DNA of 64,000 nt from Denitratimonas yunnanensis (SeqCode) (GTDB taxonomy: Bacteria; Pseudomonadota; Gammaproteobacteria; Xanthomonadales; Xanthomonadaceae): assembly GCA_026410415.1 (NCBI GenBank), contig JAPMLR010000002.1:62001-126000 (forward strand). Direction: 5' to 3'. A program made the translations under genes and the position numbers. Under the pieces are notes generated by a model. It searched no databases, was not told where the DNA came from, and was given only the letters and a program-made list of their open reading frames with translations. Shown piece after piece: positions 1 to 7,622 of the stretch (positions are counted from its first letter, which is position 1; every line of letters begins with the position of its first letter).

Positions 1-322
1 GCTGGAAATCTTCTATCTGTTCAACGTGCGCTACCTGCACATGCGATCGTTCACGCTGCGAGGAATCCGGGGCACGCCGGCGGTACTATGGGCCATCTCG
101 GTCGTGGTACTGGCGCAGTTGGTCTTTACCTACCTGCCGCTGATGCAGCGCCTGTTCGATACCCGCCCGGTGCCGTTGCATGATGGTCTGGTCATCGTTG
201 CCATCGGCATCGCGCTGTTCGTGGCGCTGGAAATCGAGAAATGGCTGTTGCGACGGCTGGGCTGGTTCGATGAACTGGGCACCGCCGCCACGACGATACG
301 TACGCAAAGGAATCCTGCATGA
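1..322 (+). CDS. Cation-transporting P-type ATPase, C-terminal end (partial)
   Basis: Only the last roughly 106 codons are present; the frame is open from base 2 and the start lies upstream of the window. The segment LEIFYLFNVRYLHMRS followed by two clear hydrophobic stretches (VLWAISVVVLAQLVFTYLPL and GLVIVAIGIALFVALEIEKW) matches the last membrane helices of PMR1/SERCA-type cation P-ATPases (Cation_ATPase_C region). The catalytic DKTGT domain is not visible, so the transported ion cannot be assigned. The stop codon overlaps the start of the universal stress protein gene by ATGA, which suggests that the two are co-translated. Confidence 0.8.
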   Translation, partial: LEIFYLFNVRYLHMRSFTLRGIRGTPAVLWAISVVVLAQLVFTYLPLMQRLFDTRPVPLHDGLVIVAIGIALFVALEIEKWLLRRLGWFDELGTAATTIRTQRNPA

Positions 323-1212
323 GCACTGTCCCCACTCCGCCCCGTACCATCCTGCTTGCCACCGACATGAGCGCCCGCTGCGACCGCGCTCTGGATCGTG
401 CCGTGCAGCTTGCCCGTCAGTGGAATGCGCAACTGGTGACCCTGACGGTGGTTGAGCCTGGCACGCTGTCGGTCGAGCGCATACGCGCGACACCACTGCC
501 CTCGTGGGCGAGTACGCTCGACGATCCGGTCCGGCGCGCCTTCCAGCGCCTGCGCCACGATGCGGCAGCCAGCGACGTGGACATCGTGCCGCGGGTGGAA
601 GAAGGCAAGGTGCCCGAAGTGCTGGCACGCGTCGCGGCCGAGGTGAACGCCGGACTCATCGTCACCGGCATCGCGCGCAACGAATCGCTGGGACGTACCG
701 TACTGGGTTCCAGCGTCGATTGGCTGGCACGCCATGCCACCATCCCGGTGCTGGTGGTGCGGGACCGGGTGCAAGGTCCGTATCGCAGCGTCGTGGTCGC
801 CAGCGATTTTTCGCCATCCTCGCGGTTGGCACTCGAAGCCAGCCTGGCCCTGTTTCCCAGCACGGAAACCACGGTTCTGCACTCGTTCGACGTGCCTTTC
901 CTGGGCATGATGGATACCACTCGGGCCAGCGCCATCAAAGAGGCCGGGCAGGCTGCACTGATCGAAGGCGGCCGCTTCCTCGAGGGAGCGGCGCTCACGC
1001 CGGAACAACGTGCCCACGTCCGCGTTCTTGCCGAACATGGCGAGCCGGTGCGTCTGACCTACGAGTACGCCCGCGATCACGCCGATCTCATCGCGCTGGG
1101 CACGCATGGCCGCAGCGCGCTGTTCGACATCCTGATCGGTTCCATCGCCAGGCGCATTCTGGAAACTGCCGCTACCGACGTGTTGCTGGTGCGCGATCCG
1201 AAATCGGCCTGA
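319..1212 (+). CDS. Tandem-domain universal stress protein (UspA family)
   Basis: 297 residues forming two UspA domains in tandem (about 8-150 and 155-295). The second domain keeps the ATP-binding signature G-x2-G-x9-G-S (GTHGRSALFDILIGS near residue 257), while the first has the degenerate form GIARNESLGRTVLGS. Proteins of this family are cytosolic nucleotide-binding stress proteins. The start codon overlaps the stop of the upstream P-type ATPase (ATGA), so the two are probably made together. A hairpin without a T-run follows the gene, which faces the convergent prlC gene. The exact stress signal cannot be read from sequence. Confidence 0.92.
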   Translation: MSTVPTPPRTILLATDMSARCDRALDRAVQLARQWNAQLVTLTVVEPGTLSVERIRATPLPSWASTLDDPVRRAFQRLRHDAAASDVDIVPRVEEGKVPEVLARVAAEVNAGLIVTGIARNESLGRTVLGSSVDWLARHATIPVLVVRDRVQGPYRSVVVASDFSPSSRLALEASLALFPSTETTVLHSFDVPFLGMMDTTRASAIKEAGQAALIEGGRFLEGAALTPEQRAHVRVLAEHGEPVRLTYEYARDHADLIALGTHGRSALFDILIGSIARRILETAATDVLLVRDPKSA

Positions 1213-1221
1213 GCGCTCCCA

Positions 1222-1259
1222 GGTTCCGTGCCGGAAGGCCTGCGTGCCGGCCCGGAACC
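1222..1259. terminator. Hairpin between convergent genes
   Basis: GGTTCCGTGCCGG (1222-1234) pairs with CCGGCCCGGAACC (1247-1259), a 13-bp stem with one mismatch and a 12-nt loop. It lies just after the stress protein gene and before the end of prlC. There is no T-run on either side, so its role as a terminator is an inference from position. Confidence 0.4.
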
Positions 1260-1300
1260 ATCCGATGCCGGTGCCAGGAGTCGGTCCGTCGCGCCTGACG

Positions 1301-3346
1301 TCAGGCGGCGAGACCGTAGCTGCGCAGCAGCGCGGACGGATCGGGTTCGCGCCCGCGGAACGCGATGAAGCTTTCCAAGGCCGTACGCGAACCGCCGACG
1401 GCGAGGATTTCTTCACGGAAGCGCGCACCGGTATCGGTATCGAACACGCCGGCATCCTCGAACGCGGAAAACGCATCGGCAGACAGCACTTCCGCCCACA
1501 GGTAACTGTAGTAACCGGCGGCATAGCCTCCGGCGAAGATGTGGGTGAAGGCGTGGGGCGAGCGCGTCCACGCCGGTGCCCGGTTCACCGCGACCTCGTC
1601 GCGCACCGACTCCAGCAGTTCCAACGCGCGGGCACCCCGCGTCGGGTCGTACTCCAGATGCAGGCGGAAATCGAACAGTGCGTATTCGAGCTGGCGCATC
1701 AGGAACAAGCCGGCCTGAAAATCCCGCGCTGCGAGCATCTTGTCGAGCAGCGCCTGCGGCAGCGGTTCGCCGGTGCGGAAATGGCGCGCGAACAGGTCCA
1801 GTGCATCGCGCTTCCACACGAAGTTCTCCATGAACTGGCTCGGCAGCTCCACCGCATCCCATTCGACGCCATTGATGCCACCCACCGATGGCAGGTCGAT
1901 CTCGGTGAGCATGTGGTGCAGGCCGTGCCCGAACTCGTGGAACAGCGTCACCACATCGTCATGCGTGAGCAGCGCCGGGGCGAGGGCGGACGGCGGCGCG
2001 AAATTGCAGACCAGATACGCCACGGGCACCTGTGCCCCGCCTGCGTGGCGTGCCCGGTTGCGGCACACATCCATCCACGCGCCGCCTTTCTTGCCGGCGC
2101 GGGCATACATGTCCACGTAAAATCCGGCGCGCAGATGACCGTTGCCATCGAGCACGTCGTAGTAGCGCGCGTCGGGATGCCAGAGCTCGACATCGTCGCG
2201 CTGCCGCAAGGTCAGCCCGAACAACCGCGACGCGACTTCGAACAGGCCGGCGATGGCCGCTTCGGCCGGGAAATAGGGCTTCACGTCCTCTTCGCTGAAC
2301 GCAAAGCGTGACTGACGCAGCTTCTCGCTCGCGTAGGCCACGTCCCACGGCTGGAGCGTGTCGATGCCAAGTGAGTTGCAGGCGAATTCGCGCAACTGCG
2401 CCAACTCGCGCTCCGCCACCGGCTTGGCGTGAGCAGCGAGATCGCGCAGGAAGGCCAGCACGCGATCCGTCGAGCCGGCCATTTTGTCGGTAAGCGACAG
2501 CTCCGCCGAGTTGGCGAAGCCCAGCAATTGCGCGGCTTCGTGCCGCAACGCGAGGATCTGTTCGATCCGTTCCGCGTTGTCGAACTGGCCGGCCTGCGGA
2601 CCTTGGTCCGAGGCGCGGGTGTGGTAGGCGGAGTACACCGTTTCACGCAGGGCGCGGTCGTCGGCAAAGGTGAGAATGGCGGTGACCACCGGGCCTTTCA
2701 GCGTGGCCAGATGACCGGATTCCCCGGCATCCGCAGCGGCCTGGGCCAGCATGATGCGGGCCGACTCCGGCAGACCGGCCAGTTCGGATTCGATCAGCGG
2801 GCGCTGCCAGGCATCGGTGGCATCCAGCACGGCGCTGCCGAATTGCGTGGTGAGTTTGGAGAGTTCGTTCTGGATTTGCGCAAAGCGTTCACGCGCGGGG
2901 CCGTCGAGCGCTACGCCGGATAACTTGAAGCCGCGCAGGCTGTCTTCGACCAGGGTGCGGTGCGCGCGATCCAGCGAGGCGAACTCCGGTGCGTCGTGGA
3001 CCGCCTGCACGGCATCGAACAAGGCGCGATTCTGACCCAGTTGTGTGGCGTGGTCGGTGAGCTTCTCGATGGCGTCTTCGTAGGCGTCGCGCAGCTCCGG
3101 CGAGTCCTTCACGCCATGCAGATGCGACACAGGTGAGAACGCACGGTTGAGTCGTTCCTCCTCCTCTTCGAGCGGTGCCATCAGCGTGTCGAAGCTGCGC
3201 GCGGACGGGTCGGCAAGCAGGGTTTCGACGCGGGCACGGTAGCCCTCAAGCAGCTCGTCGATGGCAGGTGTCACATCGGCTGCGGAAATACGGGAGAACG
3301 CCGGAAGCGCGGCGCCGTCGAGCAGGGGATTGGCCGGAATAGTCAT
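1301..3346 (-). CDS. prlC: Oligopeptidase A (M3 family zinc metallopeptidase)
   Basis: 681 residues, the usual size for oligopeptidase A. The zinc motif HExxH is seen in LFHEFGHGLHHML, with the downstream glutamate in WDAVELPSQFMENF, and the typical GGYAAGYYSYLWAEVL segment lies near the C-terminus. These proteins are cytosolic endopeptidases that clear short peptides, including cleaved signal peptides. A longer in-frame opening reaches 3562, but the family N-terminus begins at MTIPANPLLDG, so the start at 3346 was chosen; the 72 extra residues look random. The 249 bp upstream (3347-3595) holds no gene that I can support. Confidence 0.95.
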   Translation of the reverse strand: MTIPANPLLDGAALPAFSRISAADVTPAIDELLEGYRARVETLLADPSARSFDTLMAPLEEEEERLNRAFSPVSHLHGVKDSPELRDAYEDAIEKLTDHATQLGQNRALFDAVQAVHDAPEFASLDRAHRTLVEDSLRGFKLSGVALDGPARERFAQIQNELSKLTTQFGSAVLDATDAWQRPLIESELAGLPESARIMLAQAAADAGESGHLATLKGPVVTAILTFADDRALRETVYSAYHTRASDQGPQAGQFDNAERIEQILALRHEAAQLLGFANSAELSLTDKMAGSTDRVLAFLRDLAAHAKPVAERELAQLREFACNSLGIDTLQPWDVAYASEKLRQSRFAFSEEDVKPYFPAEAAIAGLFEVASRLFGLTLRQRDDVELWHPDARYYDVLDGNGHLRAGFYVDMYARAGKKGGAWMDVCRNRARHAGGAQVPVAYLVCNFAPPSALAPALLTHDDVVTLFHEFGHGLHHMLTEIDLPSVGGINGVEWDAVELPSQFMENFVWKRDALDLFARHFRTGEPLPQALLDKMLAARDFQAGLFLMRQLEYALFDFRLHLEYDPTRGARALELLESVRDEVAVNRAPAWTRSPHAFTHIFAGGYAAGYYSYLWAEVLSADAFSAFEDAGVFDTDTGARFREEILAVGGSRTALESFIAFRGREPDPSALLRSYGLAA

Positions 3347-3595
3347 CGCTTCAACGTGGCGGGTTGGCGCGCGGATTTCAAGCCTTGCGCCACACGGGAA
3401 GAGAGGGGTTGTCAGACAGCCAGAACCGGGACGGGGTTGGTCCAACTCGATGAAGCAGCACCGGGCACGGCCCCAACACCACGTGGCACCGCCAAGCGGA
3501 TCGGCGCAGATGAATCCGTTGCCGTATCCCCGTGCTTGATGCCCACCGGAAAGTCCTGACACGCCAATTTGTGCGGTGCGATCTGAAGTTGACCG

Positions 3596-5188
3596 TCACG
3601 GTGTCGGTGCGAGGGGCTCGAAACCGCCTGAAAAAATCCGGTAGCCCACCATCACGGTCGTGAATTCGCTCGATGTCGGGTAATAGTAGGTGTCGCCTGA
3701 TTTCACCGCATACACGGTGCAGGATCCCTCGGCCAACCCGGTCAAGGTGTTGCCTTGCAGCTGGCAATGTTCGCTGCCGGTGAAGATGGCGTACTGCACC
3801 GCGCCAGTCCCCGACCCTCCTTGCGTGGACAGGATGGAGATTCCGCCGACGGGAATCACCTTGGGCGAGGTGATCAGCGTCAGCGCGGCCTGCGGCGCCT
3901 GCGTGATCTGTAGGCTGATGGACGCGGTTTGCACGGGAATGCCCGACGAACCACCGGTCGTCGCCGTGACCGTACAGGCACCGGGCTGCAAGGCCGTTAG
4001 CGTATTGCCTTGGATACTGCAGTTCGGAATCCCGCTCGTCACCGAATAGGCCGCCGGGCTGCTTCCTTGACCGCCATGCGTGGACAAGGCGCTGGTGCCA
4101 CCGAAGGCAACGGTCGTGGGATGGGCGATGGCGATCAGCGGCGGTACGGTCGGCGAGAACGCGGGGACGCCGAACGGCACGCCGAGATGGTGTCCGCTCA
4201 GTTGGCTGCCTTCGAGCATCTGGATGGCCCCGGCAGGGCCCGACGCCGAGGCGGAGAACGACACGATCTGGTTGAAGGACGGAAATCCGCCCAGGACCCG
4301 GCTGACCATCAGGCGTTGGGTGTACGGGTCGAACCCCAGTCCGGCGAAGTAATGGGATTGCGTCGGCAGGAAAAGCGAGTTGCTGGTGATTTCGCGAATC
4401 GGAACGGCGTCGCCGCTGGCCAGATCGTCGAACACATTGATGATTCCCGGACTGCTTGCCGGCGATGGCTGAATGTCCACGCGCAGCACGAAAAGGTGCC
4501 GCGACACCGGGTCGTACGCCAACCCTCGGGCATTGGCGACGTTTGGCCCCGTGATCTGGCGCGAGGGAGGCACATCGCCGGAGGACGTGCGGTGGTGGAA
4601 GACGATGCGAGTGGTGAACGGCGGCGTGGAGTCGCTGTCAATCACGGCGTACTCATCGGTGGGCGCCAGATAAATCAAGCCGACCGGATTGTTGAGGCCG
4701 GTGACGCCACCGCTGCCGCCGCCCCAGAAGATCGAGCGAAGCGGTGTGATCGAGCTGCCGCTGGCATGCATCGGGAACGTGGCGATGCAGCAGTTGTTGC
4801 TGATCGTGCCCAGTTCGTTGTGCGCGAACACCGGGGCATTGGCGCGCGTCTGACCGAGGCTCGGGGAGTTGATCACGCGCAATGGAGGGACATCGCCACT
4901 GGCGAACGCCGGATACACCCGAATCGCCTGGCCACGGAAATCGGACACGTAAATCAGCTGATGAGTGGGCTCGTAGACCCCGAATCCCGGTTCGTGCAGC
5001 AGCGTGGCCGGCCCGACGATTTGTCGCTGCGGCAGCATCGATCCCTGAGCGAGACTGGAAAAGTGGTTGAGCGGATGGTTGGCCCCGGCGGGTGTTCCCA
5101 TGCCGCCCACCATGATGTCGGCGTGCACGCCGGGGGACGCCAGCACAACGCAGGAGAAAACGACGAGGGATTGAAGGGCGCGGCGCAT
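3596..5188 (-). CDS. Secreted beta-propeller/Ig-like protein with GFE tail
   Basis: 530 residues. An N-terminal signal peptide (hydrophobic core LVVFSCVVLA, cleavage likely after VHA) is followed by propeller-like repeats (about 40-330) that contain recurring SGDVPPLRVI, SGDVPPSRQI and SGDAVPIREI strands. Two Ig-like modules follow (about 345-510), each with paired cysteines around GNTLTALQPGACTV and GNTLTGLAEGSCTV. The protein ends IFSGGFEPLAPTP, the variant of the shared C-terminal tail with the longest extension. It is probably surface-exposed or released. No enzyme motif was seen; the function is unknown. It is divergent from the patatin phospholipase gene. Confidence 0.8.
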   Translation of the reverse strand: MRRALQSLVVFSCVVLASPGVHADIMVGGMGTPAGANHPLNHFSSLAQGSMLPQRQIVGPATLLHEPGFGVYEPTHQLIYVSDFRGQAIRVYPAFASGDVPPLRVINSPSLGQTRANAPVFAHNELGTISNNCCIATFPMHASGSSITPLRSIFWGGGSGGVTGLNNPVGLIYLAPTDEYAVIDSDSTPPFTTRIVFHHRTSSGDVPPSRQITGPNVANARGLAYDPVSRHLFVLRVDIQPSPASSPGIINVFDDLASGDAVPIREITSNSLFLPTQSHYFAGLGFDPYTQRLMVSRVLGGFPSFNQIVSFSASASGPAGAIQMLEGSQLSGHHLGVPFGVPAFSPTVPPLIAIAHPTTVAFGGTSALSTHGGQGSSPAAYSVTSGIPNCSIQGNTLTALQPGACTVTATTGGSSGIPVQTASISLQITQAPQAALTLITSPKVIPVGGISILSTQGGSGTGAVQYAIFTGSEHCQLQGNTLTGLAEGSCTVYAVKSGDTYYYPTSSEFTTVMVGYRIFSGGFEPLAPTP

Positions 5189-5297
5189 CGGGGCGGATCC
5201 TGGAGGGGTGTTTTCCTGTTACGCAAAACCGTGCCAAAAACCGTCATCGCCAACATGCCCGCTGCGCGGCATGGGCGAATCGGTTAGCGTTCCAGCC

Positions 5298-7040
5298 ATG
5301 TCCGAGCCATCCCTGCCGTCCCATGCATCCGTCCAGGAGTCGCGCCTGTACGAGTTCCTTGCCGGTCTGCCGCTGTTCTCCGGGCTGCCGGAGGCCACGC
5401 TTGTCGCGCTTGCCAGCAGCGCGGAACGCATCGCGTTGCCCGGTGGCGTGGCGCTGTTCGATCAGGACGACCTCTCCGACGCGTTCTACGTGCTGCGTTG
5501 GGGCAGGCTGCGGGCCTGGCGGCGCGATGCGGAAGGAAAGCATCGGGCACTGGGGCAGATCGCCCCCGGTGAATGCGTGGGCGAAGTTGGCCTGATCCTG
5601 GAGCGGGCACGCAACGCGACCGCCGTGGCACTGCGCGACAGCGAGCTGCTGCGCTGGTCCAAGGCCAGCTTCGAACATCTGGTGGGGCAACATCCGGGCG
5701 CGATGCTGCGGCTCGCGCGCGAGGCGCTGAAGCGCTTTGCCGAAACCATCGATCGCCCGGCGCAAGCCCGCTGCTTCGCGGTGCTCGCGACCACGCCCGG
5801 CGTGGATGCGGAGGCCTTCGCCGGAAAATTGGCGGACGCATTGAGGCCGTTGGGGCAGGTTCGCGTGGTATTGCCGGATGAGGCGCGTACCCGCGGACCG
5901 GGCTGGTTCACCAGGCTGGAGCAGCAGAGTGGCGGTTTGGTGTACGTCGGCGACGACGATCCGATCTGGCGTGAGCGGTGCGTGCGCCAGAGCGACGCGG
6001 TGGTACTGCTTGCGGACGCATCGCAGGCCCCGTCCGGTGTGCTCTCGCCGCCACCCGCCTTGTCGGAACACACGCCGCGGCATCTGGTCTTGTTGCAGCC
6101 CGGTATTCCTGATGCAGGCAGCACCCGGCCCTGGATCGCTGCACTTCCTGCGGTGACGATGCATCATCATGTCCGTCGCGACGACGACATCGCGCGGGTG
6201 GCGCGTCTGCTCAGTGGACGTGCCACCGGCTTGGTGCTGTCCGGCGGAGGCGCGCGCGGATTTGCCCACATCGGCGCGTTGCATGCGCTGCGCGAGGCGG
6301 GTATCGAGGTCGATTACATCGCCGGATGCAGTGCCGGCGCCATCGTCGGGGCGGGCATCGCATCGGACTGGGACGATGCGCATCTGGTCGCGGCGTTGCG
6401 CGCCGCATTCGTCGAGGACAATCCGCTCTCCGACCGCACTTTGCCGCTGGTGGCGATGCACAGCGGCCAGAAGGTGACGCAGGTGTTGAAGCGCACCTAT
6501 GGCGAAGGCGATATCGAGGACTTGCCCTTGCCGTTCTTCTGCGTGTCCACAGACCTGGCCGAAGGCGTGCTCCATGTGCACGAACGCGGCCCGCTGTGGA
6601 TCGCGCTTCGCGCTACCAGCGCCATCCCCGGCGTGGTGCCGCCGGTATTCCACGAGCGCCGCGTGCTGGTGGATGGCGGCATCATGGACAACCTGCCGGT
6701 GGCCGAGATGCGGCATCGGTTGGCGGGCGAGATCATCGCGGTGGACGTGGGCGGCAACTACCGCATCGATACCGAACTGGAGGAAACCGCGCTGCCACCG
6801 TGGTGGCAACAGATCGCGCTGCAATGGCGCGATCAGCGCTACCCCGGCATCGGCCGCATCCTGTGGCGTGCCGGCATGGTCAATTCCGCGGCCACCGTCG
6901 CGCGCCAACGACGCCAATCCAACCTGCTGCTGACCCCGGATCTGGGCGAAATCGATCTGCTCGGCTGGAACCAGTTCGAGCGCGCCGTGCAACTGGGTTA
7001 CGAGGAAACCGTGCGGCAGTTGGCCGCGTCGCGACGTTGA
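5298..7040 (+). CDS. Patatin-like phospholipase with cyclic-nucleotide-binding domain (NTE type)
   Basis: 580 residues. The N-terminal part (about 15-135) is a cyclic nucleotide-binding fold (FYVLRWGRLRAWRRDAEGK, GECVGEVGLI). A middle region of about 150 residues is followed by a patatin domain (about 310-475) with oxyanion loop GGGARG (316-321), nucleophile motif GCSAG (Ser345) and the dyad aspartate in VDGGIMDNLPV (Asp459). The order matches bacterial relatives of neuropathy target esterase, which are membrane-associated lysophospholipases or phospholipases. MSEPSLPS at 5298 was preferred to an upstream in-frame ATG at 5208 because the extra residues have no family counterpart. The last 33 codons recur at 13203-13305. 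Confidence 0.9.
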   Translation: MSEPSLPSHASVQESRLYEFLAGLPLFSGLPEATLVALASSAERIALPGGVALFDQDDLSDAFYVLRWGRLRAWRRDAEGKHRALGQIAPGECVGEVGLILERARNATAVALRDSELLRWSKASFEHLVGQHPGAMLRLAREALKRFAETIDRPAQARCFAVLATTPGVDAEAFAGKLADALRPLGQVRVVLPDEARTRGPGWFTRLEQQSGGLVYVGDDDPIWRERCVRQSDAVVLLADASQAPSGVLSPPPALSEHTPRHLVLLQPGIPDAGSTRPWIAALPAVTMHHHVRRDDDIARVARLLSGRATGLVLSGGGARGFAHIGALHALREAGIEVDYIAGCSAGAIVGAGIASDWDDAHLVAALRAAFVEDNPLSDRTLPLVAMHSGQKVTQVLKRTYGEGDIEDLPLPFFCVSTDLAEGVLHVHERGPLWIALRATSAIPGVVPPVFHERRVLVDGGIMDNLPVAEMRHRLAGEIIAVDVGGNYRIDTELEETALPPWWQQIALQWRDQRYPGIGRILWRAGMVNSAATVARQRRQSNLLLTPDLGEIDLLGWNQFERAVQLGYEETVRQLAASRR

Positions 7041-7125
7041 GCGAGCGCGTCCCGTCACCACATCGACAAGCCCGCTGCTTCCCCGATGCGATACCACGCG
7101 CGTCGCAGCAACGCATCGTCCTGAT
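6938..7125 (+). repeat. Direct repeat copy 1 (phospholipase 3' end plus PLD 3' end)
   Basis: This 188-bp stretch recurs at 13203-13397 with about nine substitutions and one 7-bp indel (roughly 95% identity, counted by eye). It holds the last 34 codons of the patatin gene (plus strand) and, after its stop, the last 22 codons of a phospholipase D gene (minus strand). The two copies flank a 6077-bp insertion. Confidence 0.93.
7055..7125 (-). pseudogene. Remnant: C-terminal tail of phospholipase D gene
   Basis: Read on the minus strand, this gives DDALLRRAWYRIGEAAGL followed by SMW and a stop. It matches the end of the intact phospholipase D protein encoded at 13327-14760 except for Met in place of Thr. 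It breaks off at the edge of the repeat, so it is a leftover of the duplication and not a gene. Confidence 0.85.
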
Positions 7126-7421
7126 CCACAACATCGCGGGCTTGTACCGAAAGCAATCGCGTTTCGACGAAGCATTGGCGATGCATCAACGCGCATTGGC
7201 GGCCGCAGCAGCCCATCCCACCTTGGTCCGGACGCGTGGCAGACGGAGATCTTCCATGTCGGTCATGCGCAAACGCTGAATCTGGCCGGGCGCGGCGAGG
7301 AAGCCGACCGGGAGATGCAGCGCAGTACCGGGATCCTGTCCCGGAGTCTTGGCGATCAGCGCCCCGGACCCTGCGCGCCCGGGAGATCCAGACGCGGTTG
7401 CGCGCCACGCGCCGTCAGTGA
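7126..7421 (+). pseudogene. Remnant of a TPR-containing protein, frameshifted
   Basis: Three frames in succession give a plausible tetratricopeptide C-terminus: IAGLYRKQSRFDEALAMHQR to about 7230, then WQTEIFHVGHAQTLNLAGRG to about 7350, then RTLRAREIQTRLRATRRQ and a stop at 7421. Such ends are typical of TPR proteins of the Ser/Thr-kinase class, like the one at 19308. At least two frameshifts and the lack of a 5' part mark it as broken. It starts exactly where repeat copy 1 ends, so it belongs to the inserted segment. Confidence 0.65.
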
Positions 7422-7622
7422 GGATGCGGTCGTTCGGCGCGGACGTTTTCTGTCGTCCGCTTGGATGGCCGTGGGCATGACGTCGGACCACCGTAACCAC
7501 CAAACCATTGTCGCCAAACAGATGGGTTTGCACGGCTAGCGGCCCGTCGAGCAAACGGCAATGGCCGCTACCACCGCTTGCGACGCGGGCCGGCGTGGAC
7601 CGCCGGCCCGCGTGGCGCCTCG
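7422..7622. other. Intergenic stretch with a strong hairpin
   Basis: No gene is supported here. The stretch separates the broken TPR remnant from the end of the large surface protein gene and contains the 12-bp inverted repeat listed at 7583-7613. Confidence 0.6.
7583..7613 (-). terminator. Probable terminator of the large surface protein gene
   Basis: ACGCGGGCCGGC (7583-7594) and GCCGGCCCGCGT (7602-7613) form a perfect 12-bp stem with a 7-nt loop, 10 bp past the stop codon of the minus-strand gene ending at 7623. No T-run follows, so factor-independent termination is not certain. Confidence 0.55.

Noticed and set aside
5244..7196. 650-codon open frame on the minus strand across the patatin phospholipase gene
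   Set aside because: It is a shadow of a GC-rich gene: low-complexity Arg/Gln/His-rich translation, no known motif, while the plus-strand frame has clear cyclic-nucleotide and patatin motifs.
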